DNA of 64,000 nt from an uncultured Algibacter sp. (GCA_947499935.1 CANMQH010000014.1:1-64000); one strand, 5' to 3'. Numbered from the stretch's first letter, positions 42,254 to 52,544 are shown. Program-made: numbers and translations. The notes: generated by a model from the sequence alone, not told the origin.

Positions 42254-43645
42254 CTATTTTTTTGTGAATTTTATATAACTACCATTTACAGATACCACAT
42301 ACATACCTTGAGAAAAGGTATTAACATTTATATTAGCCGTTGGTGTTTTAAATACCTTGTTGTATAAACGTCTACCATTAATATCATAAATAGCAACTTT
42401 ATGAAGCTCATTAGTTGCAAAGCTTAAATTAATATTAGCATCTACTGGATTAGGAAACATTTTAAAGGTAACAGGCTTTATACTAAAATCATTTGCACTT
42501 AAAGTCACAGTTTGTGTATTAAATAAATTACCAGACATACCAAACATATAAATAACTCTTAATGTTGCTGAAAAATAATCAGATTTTGCTTGGTTTTTCA
42601 ATTCGGTATATGCCGCATTAACAAAATTTTGGTCTCCAGACGCCATGGCTGCTAAAGCATATGCACCTGTAAATACAGGGTCTTTAAAATCCGTACTTAT
42701 AGGTGTGCCATCTTGTCTATATCCTGGAAAAATATTATCGAATCCACCAACAGAATTCACAAAATCGTTACATAGATTAGAGTAACTTAATGCATCACTA
42801 TCGCCATACCAAACATAATCAATAGCAGCACGCCATGGCGTTCTTGCTGCATCATAAGAATATGACCTCCCTAGATCTGTTGCCCATGGTACTTCTGTAG
42901 AATAATTACCATCTGCTTTTGTCCAGTCTGAAACAAGATTAAATTTAGCGTTATTTATAGTTAAATTTTTATTGATGATATCATAAGATTTATCCGCAAC
43001 CGCATTCCAAAAAGCTACATCATCAGTATATTCACCATAGGCTCTAAAATATCCCGTAGCAAAATAGGAAGGATTAGTATTGTTACTTCCACCCCAAACA
43101 TCTCCAGGTTTTAAAACATTGGTACCAGCTTCAACTTCATGATCTTTTATTGTTTGTATTAACGTTTTAGCATCTTGATTGTAATTAATTGCGCCATCAT
43201 TACCCCAACGTTTGTCTGCAACCATTAGAGCGTAAGCAGCATCTAGTTCTGCATCGGTTGCTCCATTTTGTCCAATCGCATTGTTACAACCTTGTATTTT
43301 CCAGTTCATAACACCATTAAAATTAGTATTATCTTGATAATAAAGCCACATACCATCAAAAGCTTCTTGATCATTTGCATATGCTGCTAATAACATACCA
43401 TAAGCAATACCTTCAGAAACTGTTTGACCTGCATCTTGGAATTCAACACGAAATCTACCATTGTCGCAAGTCTTGAGAAAACTATTTTTCCAAGCACTGT
43501 AAGCGTCTGCCATATCATTAGCACCTACATTTGTAGCTTTTAAGCCAAAACTATAGTTGGCATTAATAAAATCTTGCGCATGAGTAGTTTTAATGATTAA
43601 AAATAAAAATGCAGTAATAAACAGTTGGTAAAGTTTTAAACTCAT
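42254..43645 (-). CDS. secreted glycoside hydrolase family 8 enzyme with T9SS domain
   Basis: This is a 463-residue endo-acting glycanase of family GH8 (cellulases, licheninases, chitosanases and xylanases). A signal peptide (about 1-23) is followed by the general acid Glu78 in VSEGIAYGM and the GH8 signature ATDAELDAAYALMVADKRWG, with Asp131 and Asp135. The C-terminal about 70 residues (MFPNPVDANINL ... GMYVVSV) are a T9SS type A sorting domain. Substrate specificity cannot be read from the motifs. No carbohydrate-uptake genes are adjacent, so it is an orphan extracellular enzyme. Confidence 0.9.
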   Translation of the reverse strand: MSLKLYQLFITAFLFLIIKTTHAQDFINANYSFGLKATNVGANDMADAYSAWKNSFLKTCDNGRFRVEFQDAGQTVSEGIAYGMLLAAYANDQEAFDGMWLYYQDNTNFNGVMNWKIQGCNNAIGQNGATDAELDAAYALMVADKRWGNDGAINYNQDAKTLIQTIKDHEVEAGTNVLKPGDVWGGSNNTNPSYFATGYFRAYGEYTDDVAFWNAVADKSYDIINKNLTINNAKFNLVSDWTKADGNYSTEVPWATDLGRSYSYDAARTPWRAAIDYVWYGDSDALSYSNLCNDFVNSVGGFDNIFPGYRQDGTPISTDFKDPVFTGAYALAAMASGDQNFVNAAYTELKNQAKSDYFSATLRVIYMFGMSGNLFNTQTVTLSANDFSIKPVTFKMFPNPVDANINLSFATNELHKVAIYDINGRRLYNKVFKTPTANINVNTFSQGMYVVSVNGSYIKFTKK

Positions 43646-43810
43646 AACAAAGAGGGATAAAAATTTTAGATTTATTGTAATTCAATTATTAACTTAAAGT
43701 CCATATACGTAAGAAACACCTGTAGTGGTTTATCGTTTATCAAATTTATTTTTTCAATTAACAGAATAGTACAATTTCCAACAGATTTAGAAATCTATGC
43801 TTTAAACAAA

Positions 43811-43836
43811 AAAAGCTGCCTTTTCAGACAGCTTTT
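43811..43836 (-). terminator. terminator of the small T9SS-secreted protein gene
   Basis: AAAAGCTG (43811-43818) and CAGCTTTT (43829-43836) with a 10-nt loop. On the minus strand the stem runs into a long T tract. Confidence 0.75.
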
Positions 43837-43866
43837 GAGTAATTATAATGAATGATTACTGCTACC

Positions 43867-44661
43867 TTATTTTTTTACAAATTTAGCAATACCAGAGTCT
43901 GTTACTAATAAATACATACCGTTAGATAAATCTGACACATCTAAACGACCATTGGCATTTACTTCTTTTACAGTGCTTCCTACCAAATTAACTACTTTAT
44001 ATGTTTTGGTTTCAATGCTTCTGCTTATCGTTATACTTGTAGATGCTGGATTAGGGTATATTTTATCAGAAATACTGTTAGATACATCGTTTGTGCTTAA
44101 CGTTACTGCCGAAACAACCTCAACATCTTGAGAAATTCTAAGAATAGCACGAGTTGCTTGCCCTCCTGGCTCTTGAGCTGGATCAAATGTTAATACGGGA
44201 GTTGGAGTGGTATGACCAATAACTCTTAAACTAAAATCAAGTATATCTCCTACGTTTGCTGGTTGCGTAAAAGCTGAATATTGCTTTATTGTAAAAACTC
44301 TAGTAAAAAAACCAGTAGAAGGCGTATTTAAAGTTGTCTCTGTTTTTAAGGTTGCTGTATCAACATCGGCTGTAGTATCAAAAAACGTGAAATTAGCTCC
44401 AGAAAATTGACCAATATGTTGACCTCCTAAAAGGTTATTATCATCTGGATATACTCTTGAGTTAAGTGATACTCCACCATTACCATCAAGTCCCATAGGA
44501 ATGTTACTTACTGTAACTACCATTGGTGCATCCATAACCCCGTCAGTCTGTATCTCAGTAGGCCCACTGGTAAGAACTACATTAATTTGTGCATTCGAAA
44601 AAGTATTTGCTCCAAAAATAGCTAATACAATAAAAATGTTTTTAAGTAAATTTTTAATCAT
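43867..44661 (-). CDS. T9SS-secreted hypothetical protein
   Basis: This is a 264-residue exported protein: a signal peptide (about 1-25, ending SNAQ) followed by a beta-rich domain of about 165 residues with no recognised family. The T9SS type A sorting domain begins at about residue 200 (KIYPNPASTSITI ... NGMYLLVTDSG). The N-terminal part looks like an adhesin- or matrix-type beta-sandwich, which is only an impression. It is monocistronic with its own terminator. It is divergent from rpoD across 383 bp. Confidence 0.7.
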   Translation of the reverse strand: MIKNLLKNIFIVLAIFGANTFSNAQINVVLTSGPTEIQTDGVMDAPMVVTVSNIPMGLDGNGGVSLNSRVYPDDNNLLGGQHIGQFSGANFTFFDTTADVDTATLKTETTLNTPSTGFFTRVFTIKQYSAFTQPANVGDILDFSLRVIGHTTPTPVLTFDPAQEPGGQATRAILRISQDVEVVSAVTLSTNDVSNSISDKIYPNPASTSITISRSIETKTYKVVNLVGSTVKEVNANGRLDVSDLSNGMYLLVTDSGIAKFVKK

Positions 44662-45044
44662 AATATTTAGGTTTTAAAATTAGTTGAACTATAAATTTAA
44701 ACCTATACAATAGATTATACAATACCAAAAACCATTAGATCTATAAAAAAAACGATTTGTTATGTTAATTTGACAGCAATTGTAGACAACTATTTTTTCA
44801 AGTTAATACAAAACAAGCTCTATTTCCCTTTTCTACATTTTTAATTAAATTTACAAATAACTAAAACAATTATCATTAAAATTTTGACTTACAATAGTTT
44901 ATTGTGACTTTTTATAAACTTTTGTGTCATATAAATAAGAGAATAAAAATAATTTGAATTTTTTTGTAACATTATCCGACTCATATACGTATAACCATTA
45001 AATGCCCTAAATATTCACTAATTTAAATTACAGGAGAACATTAA
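44662..45044. other. AT-rich intergenic region before rpoD
   Basis: These 383 bp hold no gene. A promoter-like TTG, 18-nt spacer, TATTTTTT arrangement lies near 44768-44796. AGGAG at 45032-45036 lies 8 nt before the rpoD ATG, a genuine-looking Shine-Dalgarno sequence that nearly all other genes here lack. Confidence 0.5.
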
Positions 45045-45908
45045 ATGAGACAACTTAAAATTACGAAGCAGGTAACCAATAGAGAAACCGCTTCGTTAGA
45101 TAAATACTTACAGGAAATTGGTAAGGTAGATTTAATTACTGCAGATGAAGAAGTTGAATTAGCTCAACGTATTAAGGCTGGTGATCAAATTGCTTTAGAG
45201 AAGTTAACAAAAGCAAATTTGCGTTTTGTTGTATCGGTTGCTAAACAGTACCAAAACCAAGGTTTAACATTACCCGATTTAATTAATGAGGGTAACTTAG
45301 GATTAATTAAAGCAGCACAACGTTTTGATGAAACACGTGGTTTTAAATTTATATCGTATGCTGTTTGGTGGATTAGACAATCTATTCTTCAAGCTTTAGC
45401 AGAGCAATCTCGTATTGTACGTTTACCATTAAATAAAATTGGTTCTATTAACAAAATTAATAAAACATTTGCTTTTTTAGAGCAAAGTCATGAGCGTCCA
45501 CCTTCTGCTGAAGAAATAGCAAAAGAATTGGATATGACGATTAATGATGTTAAGGAGTCTATGAAAAATTCTGGACGTCATGTAAGTATGGATGCGCCTT
45601 TAGTTGAAGGTGAAGACTCTAACTTATACGATGTATTAAATAGTGGAGAATCTCCAAATCCTGATAGAGAATTATTGCATGAATCTTTACGTACAGAGAT
45701 TGAGCGTGCTTTAGAAACCTTAACGCCGCGCGAAGCAGATGTTATACGTTTATATTTTGGTTTAGGAAACCAACACCCAATGACGCTTGAAGAAATTGGT
45801 GAAACTTTCGATTTAACACGTGAGCGTGTAAGACAAATAAAAGAAAAAGCTATTCGTAGATTAAAACATACGTCTAGAAGTAAAATATTAAAAACATATT
45901 TAGGTTAG
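45045..45908 (+). CDS. rpoD: primary sigma factor RpoD/SigA
   Basis: This is the housekeeping sigma factor. The 287-residue form lacks the long N-terminal region 1.1, as is normal in Bacteroidota. Region 2 ([17 protein letters not shown], then [17 protein letters not shown] and [14 protein letters not shown]), region 3 and region 4 ([35 protein letters not shown]) are complete. It recognises the TAnnTTTG-type promoters seen in this window. The start ATG follows an AGGAG ribosome-binding site. Two tandem terminators close the gene. Confidence 0.97.
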   Translation: MRQLKITKQVTNRETASLDKYLQEIGKVDLITADEEVELAQRIKAGDQIALEKLTKANLRFVVSVAKQYQNQGLTLPDLINEGNLGLIKAAQRFDETRGFKFISYAVWWIRQSILQALAEQSRIVRLPLNKIGSINKINKTFAFLEQSHERPPSAEEIAKELDMTINDVKESMKNSGRHVSMDAPLVEGEDSNLYDVLNSGESPNPDRELLHESLRTEIERALETLTPREADVIRLYFGLGNQHPMTLEEIGETFDLTRERVRQIKEKAIRRLKHTSRSKILKTYLG

Positions 45909-45946
45909 TAATTTTTTGATAATGATTACGACCAAATTAAAGTAAC

Positions 45947-45973
45947 AACAGTTACAACATAACTGTTCGTTTT
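45947..45973 (+). terminator. rpoD terminator 1
   Basis: AACAGTT (45947-45953) and AACTGTT (45961-45967), 7-nt loop, followed by CG and six T. Confidence 0.65.
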
Positions 45974-45987
45974 TTGATTGATGAAAG

Positions 45988-46020
45988 AACCCGCGGCTGA
46001 TTACCGCGGGTTTATTTTTT
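45988..46020 (+). terminator. rpoD terminator 2
   Basis: AACCCGCGG (45988-45996) and CCGCGGGTT (46004-46012), 7-nt loop, followed by a T-rich run. This is the most GC-rich stem in the window. Confidence 0.85.
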
Positions 46021-46072
46021 GCCTTTTCTAAAATCCCTAACAAAAGGAGAGCGACTTAAAAAAAGACTTTAG

Positions 46073-46080
46073 TATCTTTG
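46073..46080 (+). promoter_or_regulatory. -7 box of the rpe promoter
   Basis: TATCTTTG, a perfect TAnnTTTG match, 17 nt before the rpe ATG. Confidence 0.6.
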
Positions 46081-46097
46081 CCAAAATTTACTTTTAT

Positions 46098-46760
46098 ATG
46101 TCTTCAAAACTAATTGCCCCATCAATATTAGCTGCAGATTTTGCTAACCTACAACGTGATGTAGAAATGGTTAATAACAGTGAAGCCGACTGGTTTCATA
46201 TTGATGTTATGGACGGGCATTTTGTTCCTAATATTTCTTATGGTATGCCTGTTATACAAGCTATAAAAAAACATGCTACCAAACCTTTGGATGTTCATTT
46301 AATGATTGAAAAACCTGAGCGCTATATTGAGGAATTTGCAAATGTAGGCGCAGATATCATTACTGTACATTACGAATCTACAGTACATTTACATAGAACG
46401 CTAACCCAAATAGAAGATGCAGGGTGTAAAGCTGGTATAGTCTTAAATTTAACAACACCTATCTCTGTATTAGAAGACATTTTACCTAAATGCTATATGG
46501 TTTTATTAATGTCTATAAATCCTGGTTTTGGTGGTCAAAAATTCGAAGATATTACATATGCTAAAGTAAAAAAGCTTCGTAAGATGATAGATTCTCAAAA
46601 CCTAGACACACTTATAGAAATTGATGGTGGTGTTACTAATAAAAACGCTAAACAATTAATTGATGCTGGCGCTAATGTATTGGTTGCCGGAAGCCATATT
46701 TTTAAAAGTGATAACCAGCCAGAAACCATAAAAAACTTAAAGACTCTAATTAACTCTTAA
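46098..46760 (+). CDS. rpe: ribulose-phosphate 3-epimerase
   Basis: This enzyme interconverts ribulose 5-phosphate and xylulose 5-phosphate in the pentose phosphate pathway. The 220-residue TIM barrel has the metal/acid motif FHIDVMDGHFVPN, VHLMIEKPERYI, MSINPGFGGQKF and IDGGVTNKNA, all intact. It has its own promoter after the rpoD terminators. It is convergent with the MtfA-like peptidase gene, with only 10 bp between the stops. Confidence 0.96.
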   Translation: MSSKLIAPSILAADFANLQRDVEMVNNSEADWFHIDVMDGHFVPNISYGMPVIQAIKKHATKPLDVHLMIEKPERYIEEFANVGADIITVHYESTVHLHRTLTQIEDAGCKAGIVLNLTTPISVLEDILPKCYMVLLMSINPGFGGQKFEDITYAKVKKLRKMIDSQNLDTLIEIDGGVTNKNAKQLIDAGANVLVAGSHIFKSDNQPETIKNLKTLINS

Positions 46761-46770
46761 TTAAAAACCA

Positions 46771-47616
46771 CTAATAGCCTTCAAAATTAAAATTAAGCAT
46801 TTGTTTTACTTTTGTATATATTTCTGGGAATTGGCTTTTAAATTCTTTTGGGGTTTCTATAAAAGTTTCTAAAATAACAGCCAGTAATTCAACATCATTA
46901 GTAAACGCATAACTTCTTAAATATTCTGAAGCAACCAATTTATCTTTAAAGTTTTTATTAGACGTAAGTAAATCTCGTATTTCATTATAAGTATCTACAA
47001 ATAAGATTGAGTTTATATCATGTTGAAACATACTATTAAAATGAATAGCATGTGCAAATTCATGAATGCCAAGATTTAATTTATCATCTTTAATTTCATA
47101 CCCTTCTAAAAAATTATCCCACGACATGACTAAGGTCTTTAATTTAACGTTAAATTCTCCCTTATGGTCAGCTTTACTTAATGAAGAATAATATTGAGTA
47201 GGATATATAACTATATGCTCAATTGACTTTATAATATAATCTCGAAAACCAAAAGTAAGCATAACCGCAGTAGCCGAAATTAAAACCTGGACCTCATCCG
47301 TTATCAAAAAACCATCTTTACCTACAAATTTTTTAGCTTTTATAAAAGAAGCTACCCGATGCCTAAAATACTTTTTTTGCTTTTGACCAAGCCTATTATA
47401 AAACGTAAATTGCTGTTTTAATATAGTTTCTTGATCTTTATTCAATATTTTTTTTAAAGGATGAAAATAAACCACCATGGGACGTTTAGAAAAATAAGTA
47501 TAAGTCATTTCTATACCATCTAGAAAAGACTTAAAAACCTTATAAACCCAGAGCAATACTAAAAATACGACTGCCCCTATTAAAATGGTTAAAATTATAG
47601 TACCCACTATATCCAT
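46771..47616 (-). CDS. MtfA-like zinc-dependent peptidase (M90 family)
   Basis: This is a 281-residue membrane-anchored peptidase of the MtfA type. One N-terminal membrane helix (about 5-27) is followed by a helical domain and the zinc motif HEFAH (His185, Glu186, His189). In Enterobacteria MtfA regulates the glucose PTS regulator Mlc; here the family member has an added anchor and its target is unknown. Zinc-peptidase assignment is firm, substrate is not. It is the downstream neighbour of the LTD/CotH gene, after a palindromic hairpin. Confidence 0.85.
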   Translation of the reverse strand: MDIVGTIILTILIGAVVFLVLLWVYKVFKSFLDGIEMTYTYFSKRPMVVYFHPLKKILNKDQETILKQQFTFYNRLGQKQKKYFRHRVASFIKAKKFVGKDGFLITDEVQVLISATAVMLTFGFRDYIIKSIEHIVIYPTQYYSSLSKADHKGEFNVKLKTLVMSWDNFLEGYEIKDDKLNLGIHEFAHAIHFNSMFQHDINSILFVDTYNEIRDLLTSNKNFKDKLVASEYLRSYAFTNDVELLAVILETFIETPKEFKSQFPEIYTKVKQMLNFNFEGY

Positions 47617-47749
47617 ATCATTGATTTCATTGAGGTTTCATGAATACATTTATTATTTTAAATTAATTCCCACCTAAATGAATGCTGCAAAATAGATTTA
47701 AAAACGAAAAATTACAATTTATTGTTCAACAACTTTTATATTAATATAA

Positions 47750-47782
47750 ATACCATATCTTATTTAAAATAAGATATGGTAT
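47750..47782. terminator. 33-bp palindromic hairpin
   Basis: The 16-bp arms 47750-47765 and 47767-47782 are exact reverse complements around one central base. The hairpin lies 92 bp beyond the LTD/CotH gene stop. There is no clear U-run, so termination is only probable. Confidence 0.45.
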
Positions 47783-47873
47783 AATCCTCCTTTTATCTCT
47801 TCAATAAATAACACTATTCCATTTTTAAGTTTAATATCGATATATCTTAAAAGTAAAATAGTATTAGAAAAAC

Positions 47874-50651
47874 TTATAGCTTAATAAGCTTTACATTAAG
47901 GTTATCGTTAATATTTAGAATATATAATCCTTCATTTATTTCTTCTATATCTATCTCTGTTTGAGTTCCAGATTTAATAATTTGTCCTGTAATATTGTAT
48001 AACTTCCAGGTTAATTTACTTATACCTTTAGGTAAATTAGTTATCGTTATTAATCCTCTTGTTGGGTTTGGATATACTTTTATTTTAGTATAATTAATGT
48101 CTAAATTACCTGTACTAAGAGTTGTATTATTAGTAGCTCCTGGTGTTGGAGTTGCAAAAACAATATATTCTGTATCTCCATCTACCACAGCCCCATAAGA
48201 AACATCTGTATCTACATCTGTAAATGAAATTTGCTGGATTAATCTAGTAGCATCTGGTGCGGTTAGCAGTACTTCATCGGTTCCTTTTAGAGTAAAATCT
48301 AAGTGATTTTCGCCTTGGCTTATGTCTTTATCTGCCCACAACAATAAAAATCCTTTACTTGAAACAGTAGTTTTACTTGGATCTGTATCTAGAATTTGCC
48401 ATTTTAAAGGCTCAGAAATTTTATCAGAAATGTAATAGCCTGCCAAATTAATAGGAGTATCCGTTGGATTATAGATTTCGATCCAATCATCAAACTCTCC
48501 ATTTTCATCAGCGATAGTGGTATCATTTTTTCCTTGAACTTCATTAATTACCAGATTGACCGTTGTAGTTTCTATAGGTTCAAAAATTGCTTTTACACTA
48601 GTATTTTCAGAAAAAACAGGCGCTATTTCGACATCAGTACTCGAAACACCTCCTTCCCATCTCACAAACTTGTATCCAGGCAATGCTTCGGCAGAAAGAT
48701 GAATAGGAATATTACCAAAATACGTTCCTGTAAAAGTTTCTGTTACCGATTTTACATTATGTACTCTAACAAATCCTTTATTGATATCAGAACTTTCATA
48801 AGTTACTTGTATAGGATCGTCTAATCCATACTCATCTTTAATTCTTGTAAAAATTGTTGCATCCAATCTTCCTTCTATATCTGTTCTAAGAGCATTTACA
48901 TTGTTTTTCCACTCTGTTAGATTTGCAAAAGGAGGGGTATTAAATTCATTATAACGATAATCTATGGCTAATTGAAAATTAGCAATGGCATGTGCTGGTA
49001 TTTCACTTTCTAATTCACTTTCCATGGCATTTAAAATAGCCATAGAACGCTCTTTATTATAAACATGGTTTAACATAGCTGCGATAAATTGTACAGCTTC
49101 ATTTTTATATGGTACATGTGCCATTATCTGAGAAGGTATAATAGATGAAACCGACATTGGACCAACTAATGGCACATGATCTTCTCCTAGTAATCCAAAA
49201 ATAGCATCATAATCGTGCATAAAAAAATGGTGCTCGTGTTTTGTTTTCCCAGAGAGGTCTCTCCAGCTTCCAAAACCACGCTCATTAAGTTCTGCATATT
49301 TTATTAAAAATTGAACATTAACAAAATCATTAAAATTTATCTCCTTCTCTAATTCTGCTCTATTCGTTGTGAAATCAAAACGAGGAAAATCCCGCCCGCT
49401 TTTAGAAAACTCATCATCTTTTAACTCAAAATTATGTCTTATATAATCATTATCATCATCCTCGCGCACATTAATAATTCCTTGGTATTTTGCATTTACA
49501 TATAATACAGCTGGACGATACCCATCAAACGGAAAATCAGCCAAATTATCTTGGCCTAATAATCTTGCTATAAAAGCATCTCTCATATGAGTCTCTGACC
49601 AATCTTGGCTAGAATTCCTTAAAAGAAAACTTTTAAACTCATTTATATTTTTATTAGGGTACATCTTATAATCAAAATCCCCATCGCCATAAACTTTATC
49701 TGCTTCTACCTTCCCATTTAATTGTGGTCCTCTTTTTGATGTATTACCAGAAGCTCTAAAATCTGCATATTGGTTGATTAGAACAGTACCATCATTTTCT
49801 ATAAAGTTAAATTCAACTCTACCATCAATATTTTCTTTTCCTCTAAAACCTGTAAATGATGAATTATCGGAAGTAAGAAGTATAGCTGGTAACTCATGCG
49901 TAGCTCCAATAATATAAGATCTGTTTTCTACAATACTAAATTCTGATGATGATTTTATTACAATTACTTTTAATACTGTATTGCTAGCGATAGTAATTGG
50001 CGAACTATATCGTATAGAAGAAGCGTTTGGTGTTGCTCCATCTAAAGTATAATAAATTTGATCTCCACTAGTATTTGTTATTGCTACTGTTTGGGTTGAA
50101 GCGTACATACCAGAAGGTATACTAATAGTCACACCTGTATCTAAGTATGTAAACACAGAACTCTCATCATTGTCATTATTTGGAGTTGGGCTATTAAATA
50201 ATGAATAACTAGCATCATTAAGACGACCATAAGAAATATCATTTTGCATCTCTGGATATTCTATACGATCTATTTCTATTCCAGAAGAATCAGAAAGCAC
50301 AATCGTTTCTCCAGAAGCAGATAGCTTAAAATTTGCGTGCAAAGCAGTGGTAGCTCCAAAATCATCTGGTAAATCATCTGCAAAAATAATTAAAAACCCA
50401 TTTTCAGGAATAATAGTACCCAGAGGAAAAGTCCATTTATTAGGAGTGTCAATATCATCACTTAAAAAATAACCACCAATATCTATTGGAGAAGAAGATA
50501 GATTTTTTAACTCAATCCAATCTGGATATTTAAAACTATCCCCAGAATCTAACAATGTTCTTACATTTTTTGCTTGTATTTCATTAATAACTATATTTTG
50601 GGAATATAGTGTTGTTGTTATTAATGTTAATAATAAAAATATTTTTTTCAT
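47874..50651 (-). CDS. secreted lamin-tail/CotH protein with T9SS domain
   Basis: This is a 925-residue multidomain surface protein. After a signal peptide come a lamin-tail (LTD) domain (about 20-155), a chitobiase-C-like domain (about 170-245, QIYYTLDGATPNASS) and a CotH-like domain (about 255-600, with VLYVNAKYQGIINVRE and the DYDAIFGL acidic segment). An Ig/beta-repeat segment (about 615-695), a second LTD domain (about 700-830) and a C-terminal T9SS sorting domain (VYPNPTRGLITI) follow. CotH-like domains are atypical protein kinases in Bacillus spores; the role in secreted Flavobacterial proteins is unknown. Confidence 0.85.
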   Translation of the reverse strand: MKKIFLLLTLITTTLYSQNIVINEIQAKNVRTLLDSGDSFKYPDWIELKNLSSSPIDIGGYFLSDDIDTPNKWTFPLGTIIPENGFLIIFADDLPDDFGATTALHANFKLSASGETIVLSDSSGIEIDRIEYPEMQNDISYGRLNDASYSLFNSPTPNNDNDESSVFTYLDTGVTISIPSGMYASTQTVAITNTSGDQIYYTLDGATPNASSIRYSSPITIASNTVLKVIVIKSSSEFSIVENRSYIIGATHELPAILLTSDNSSFTGFRGKENIDGRVEFNFIENDGTVLINQYADFRASGNTSKRGPQLNGKVEADKVYGDGDFDYKMYPNKNINEFKSFLLRNSSQDWSETHMRDAFIARLLGQDNLADFPFDGYRPAVLYVNAKYQGIINVREDDDNDYIRHNFELKDDEFSKSGRDFPRFDFTTNRAELEKEINFNDFVNVQFLIKYAELNERGFGSWRDLSGKTKHEHHFFMHDYDAIFGLLGEDHVPLVGPMSVSSIIPSQIMAHVPYKNEAVQFIAAMLNHVYNKERSMAILNAMESELESEIPAHAIANFQLAIDYRYNEFNTPPFANLTEWKNNVNALRTDIEGRLDATIFTRIKDEYGLDDPIQVTYESSDINKGFVRVHNVKSVTETFTGTYFGNIPIHLSAEALPGYKFVRWEGGVSSTDVEIAPVFSENTSVKAIFEPIETTTVNLVINEVQGKNDTTIADENGEFDDWIEIYNPTDTPINLAGYYISDKISEPLKWQILDTDPSKTTVSSKGFLLLWADKDISQGENHLDFTLKGTDEVLLTAPDATRLIQQISFTDVDTDVSYGAVVDGDTEYIVFATPTPGATNNTTLSTGNLDINYTKIKVYPNPTRGLITITNLPKGISKLTWKLYNITGQIIKSGTQTEIDIEEINEGLYILNINDNLNVKLIKL

Positions 50652-51173
50652 TTGTCTTTTTTATAGGGGTTTATAGCTTATAGCTATATAACAATTTAAA
50701 ATAGAAATCTCCTACCCTCTGAAAAAAAATAATTTGTTTAACATTTTAGTGCTCGATTTTAATATAAATTGAATACCCTTACTAAAAAAGAAGTAGCACT
50801 AACTTTAAATGATATAAAAAATGCTTTTGAAAAAAGCAGATAGAACCTTTAAAACTTTTAAAGGAAATGACTTGGTACATTTTAAATCAAATTTTCTTTA
50901 ATCACGAATTTGACCAAGTTCGAACAACTAGTATAAATTCATTTTTCTCTCTAATACCTGAAATAACAAGTAGCAAAAAAGAGGAATTCTATCAAAAATA
51001 ATATAATCATTGCTTTTATCATTCCCGATTTTGGAAACGTTTTGTTGTGATTATAGATAGTGAGTGCCGAAGCAGTAAATATAATAGTTGTAAATTATTT
51101 TTTATCACGACAAATTGTTAGATATTTTGATTTTAAAAATGGGTATCTAATTTAGATATACTAATAAGTTTGT
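50652..51173. other. gene-free region
   Basis: These 522 bp carry only short, stop-interrupted frames (for example an ATG frame of 26 codons at 50821). There is no terminator-like hairpin of note and no recognisable gene remnant. Confidence 0.5.
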
Positions 51174-52067
51174 TTATGGATTTTCAGGATATTTTTCAGG
51201 TGTGTTTCTACCTCCCCATTTAACTCTAAAAGGAGCAAAACTCTTATTGTTTGACACATTGTTATCCCAAAAATTAAGTCCAAATTTTTCTGCTTTAAAC
51301 CATGGTCCTACATGACCTCCCCAATATCCTTCATCCTTAATCGTATTACAAAAAGGTCTTATCCATTTTAGTGACCAAGGGATATGAGATTTTGAGCTTA
51401 CAAATACACCCTCTGAACCATTAGCATTACACAAGGAAGCACCATCTGCCAAATAAGCTTGCTGATCTGCTGAATTTGGAATAAAACCAGCACCACAGTG
51501 AATATTACCTCCATCAGTACAAATACCATCTGGGTAGTCTGCATCCCATACATCAGTAAATTGTCTTTGGTCTCCCCAAAACGCTCTTATAAATAAACAG
51601 CTATCTTTTTTTATTTTATGTTGCTCTTCGCTATAACCTACTAATTTTCTTATATGGTTAATTGATATCTTATGCCATTCATCAACTTCTGCTTTGGTAG
51701 GGTTGTTATTATCTTTAAAAGGTTGTGTTTCATAAAAAACCTCTCTTATTCCTCTCACTACGTCTGGGTTAGGACAAAGGCAATCGTAAAATTCTTGTTT
51801 AGTTTTTCCCAGTGGGCTTATAGCCTCTCCATTCCATTTATAAGTTTCCCAAGCTTCAGGTGAAAAATCGTCAGATCCCTTTCTAAAGGCATCAGGATCG
51901 TGAGACATAACTCCATCACTAATCGGTTTTGAATAAAAAGTAGACCAATCTGCCTGATCTGGTGTGAATTGATTCAATTCTATGTTATTTGTTGGTTCAG
52001 CTTCATCAGAAGAATTGCAAGAACATAGAACAATAAAAAAACTTAAAAATATATAGTATGATTTCAT
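51174..52067 (-). CDS. hypothetical lipoprotein
   Basis: This is a 297-residue protein with a lipobox (VLCSC, Cys about residue 17), so it is an envelope lipoprotein. The mature part is rich in Trp, Cys and aromatic residues and contains segments such as DCLCPNPDVVRGIREVF, GNIHCGAGFIP and WSLKWIRPFC; the several cysteines suggest disulfides. I do not recognise a family. It stands alone between two gene-poor stretches, immediately outside the tRNA-bounded island. Function is unknown. Confidence 0.65.
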   Translation of the reverse strand: MKSYYIFLSFFIVLCSCNSSDEAEPTNNIELNQFTPDQADWSTFYSKPISDGVMSHDPDAFRKGSDDFSPEAWETYKWNGEAISPLGKTKQEFYDCLCPNPDVVRGIREVFYETQPFKDNNNPTKAEVDEWHKISINHIRKLVGYSEEQHKIKKDSCLFIRAFWGDQRQFTDVWDADYPDGICTDGGNIHCGAGFIPNSADQQAYLADGASLCNANGSEGVFVSSKSHIPWSLKWIRPFCNTIKDEGYWGGHVGPWFKAEKFGLNFWDNNVSNNKSFAPFRVKWGGRNTPEKYPENP

Positions 52068-52131
52068 AGTGATGCTAATATAATTAATTTAGAATTAGTC
52101 CAAATACAAATAATAAAGAAAGGAGAACCTA

Positions 52132-52305
52132 TTGAAAGCGAAATTATCATCTTTCTTTAAGATATACGAAGCAACTATCGAGTTTAGCTCAAAGTTATAC
52201 TATAAAGAATTTAAAACGTTTACAACATATGCATATATATCCCTAAAAGTAGCAGCACCACTAGATCGTATTTTTGAAGTTATCGAATCTAAAAAAGCAA
52301 AGTGA
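52132..52305 (+). CDS. possible small ORF or gene remnant
   Basis: This 57-codon frame starts with TTG at 52132 and is preceded by AAGGAGA about 8 nt upstream. Its coding-like composition ends in LDRIFEVIESKKAK. No homology is recognised. It sits in the 572-bp gap 52068-52639, just outside the att-like site, and could be a real small gene or a decayed one. The rest of the gap, apart from the terminator and tRNA fragment listed separately, shows nothing. Confidence 0.25.
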   Translation: MKAKLSSFFKIYEATIEFSSKLYYKEFKTFTTYAYISLKVAAPLDRIFEVIESKKAK

Positions 52306-52544
52306 AACGTTACGAGAAAGTATAAATAAATTGAGCATTTATACCTTTAGTATATCAGAGGATTTTTTATCCACAATGAATAATTGGAATATCGTTTAAT
52401 GAGAATAGATTCAATCTATTCATAAAGAACAATCTTGCTTTTTAGTAAAACTAGATTTTAATAAAATTCAATTTCTTGATATCTAAAAGAGATATAATTA
52501 GTTAATAAAAACCATTGGACACTAATAATCAAGTATTTGATTAT

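Noticed and set aside
42254..43645. Polysaccharide utilisation locus around the GH8 enzyme or the sulfatase
   Set aside because: No SusC/SusD pair or other glycanase genes lie beside either gene; the TonB receptor at 53491 is FecA-like with DUF4249, not SusC-like.
47750..47782. Second MITE, because the palindrome also begins TACCAT and ends ATGGTA
   Set aside because: The similarity to the 17151-17310 ends is only about six bases, there is no internal sequence and no TTA duplication; a hairpin or terminator explains it.
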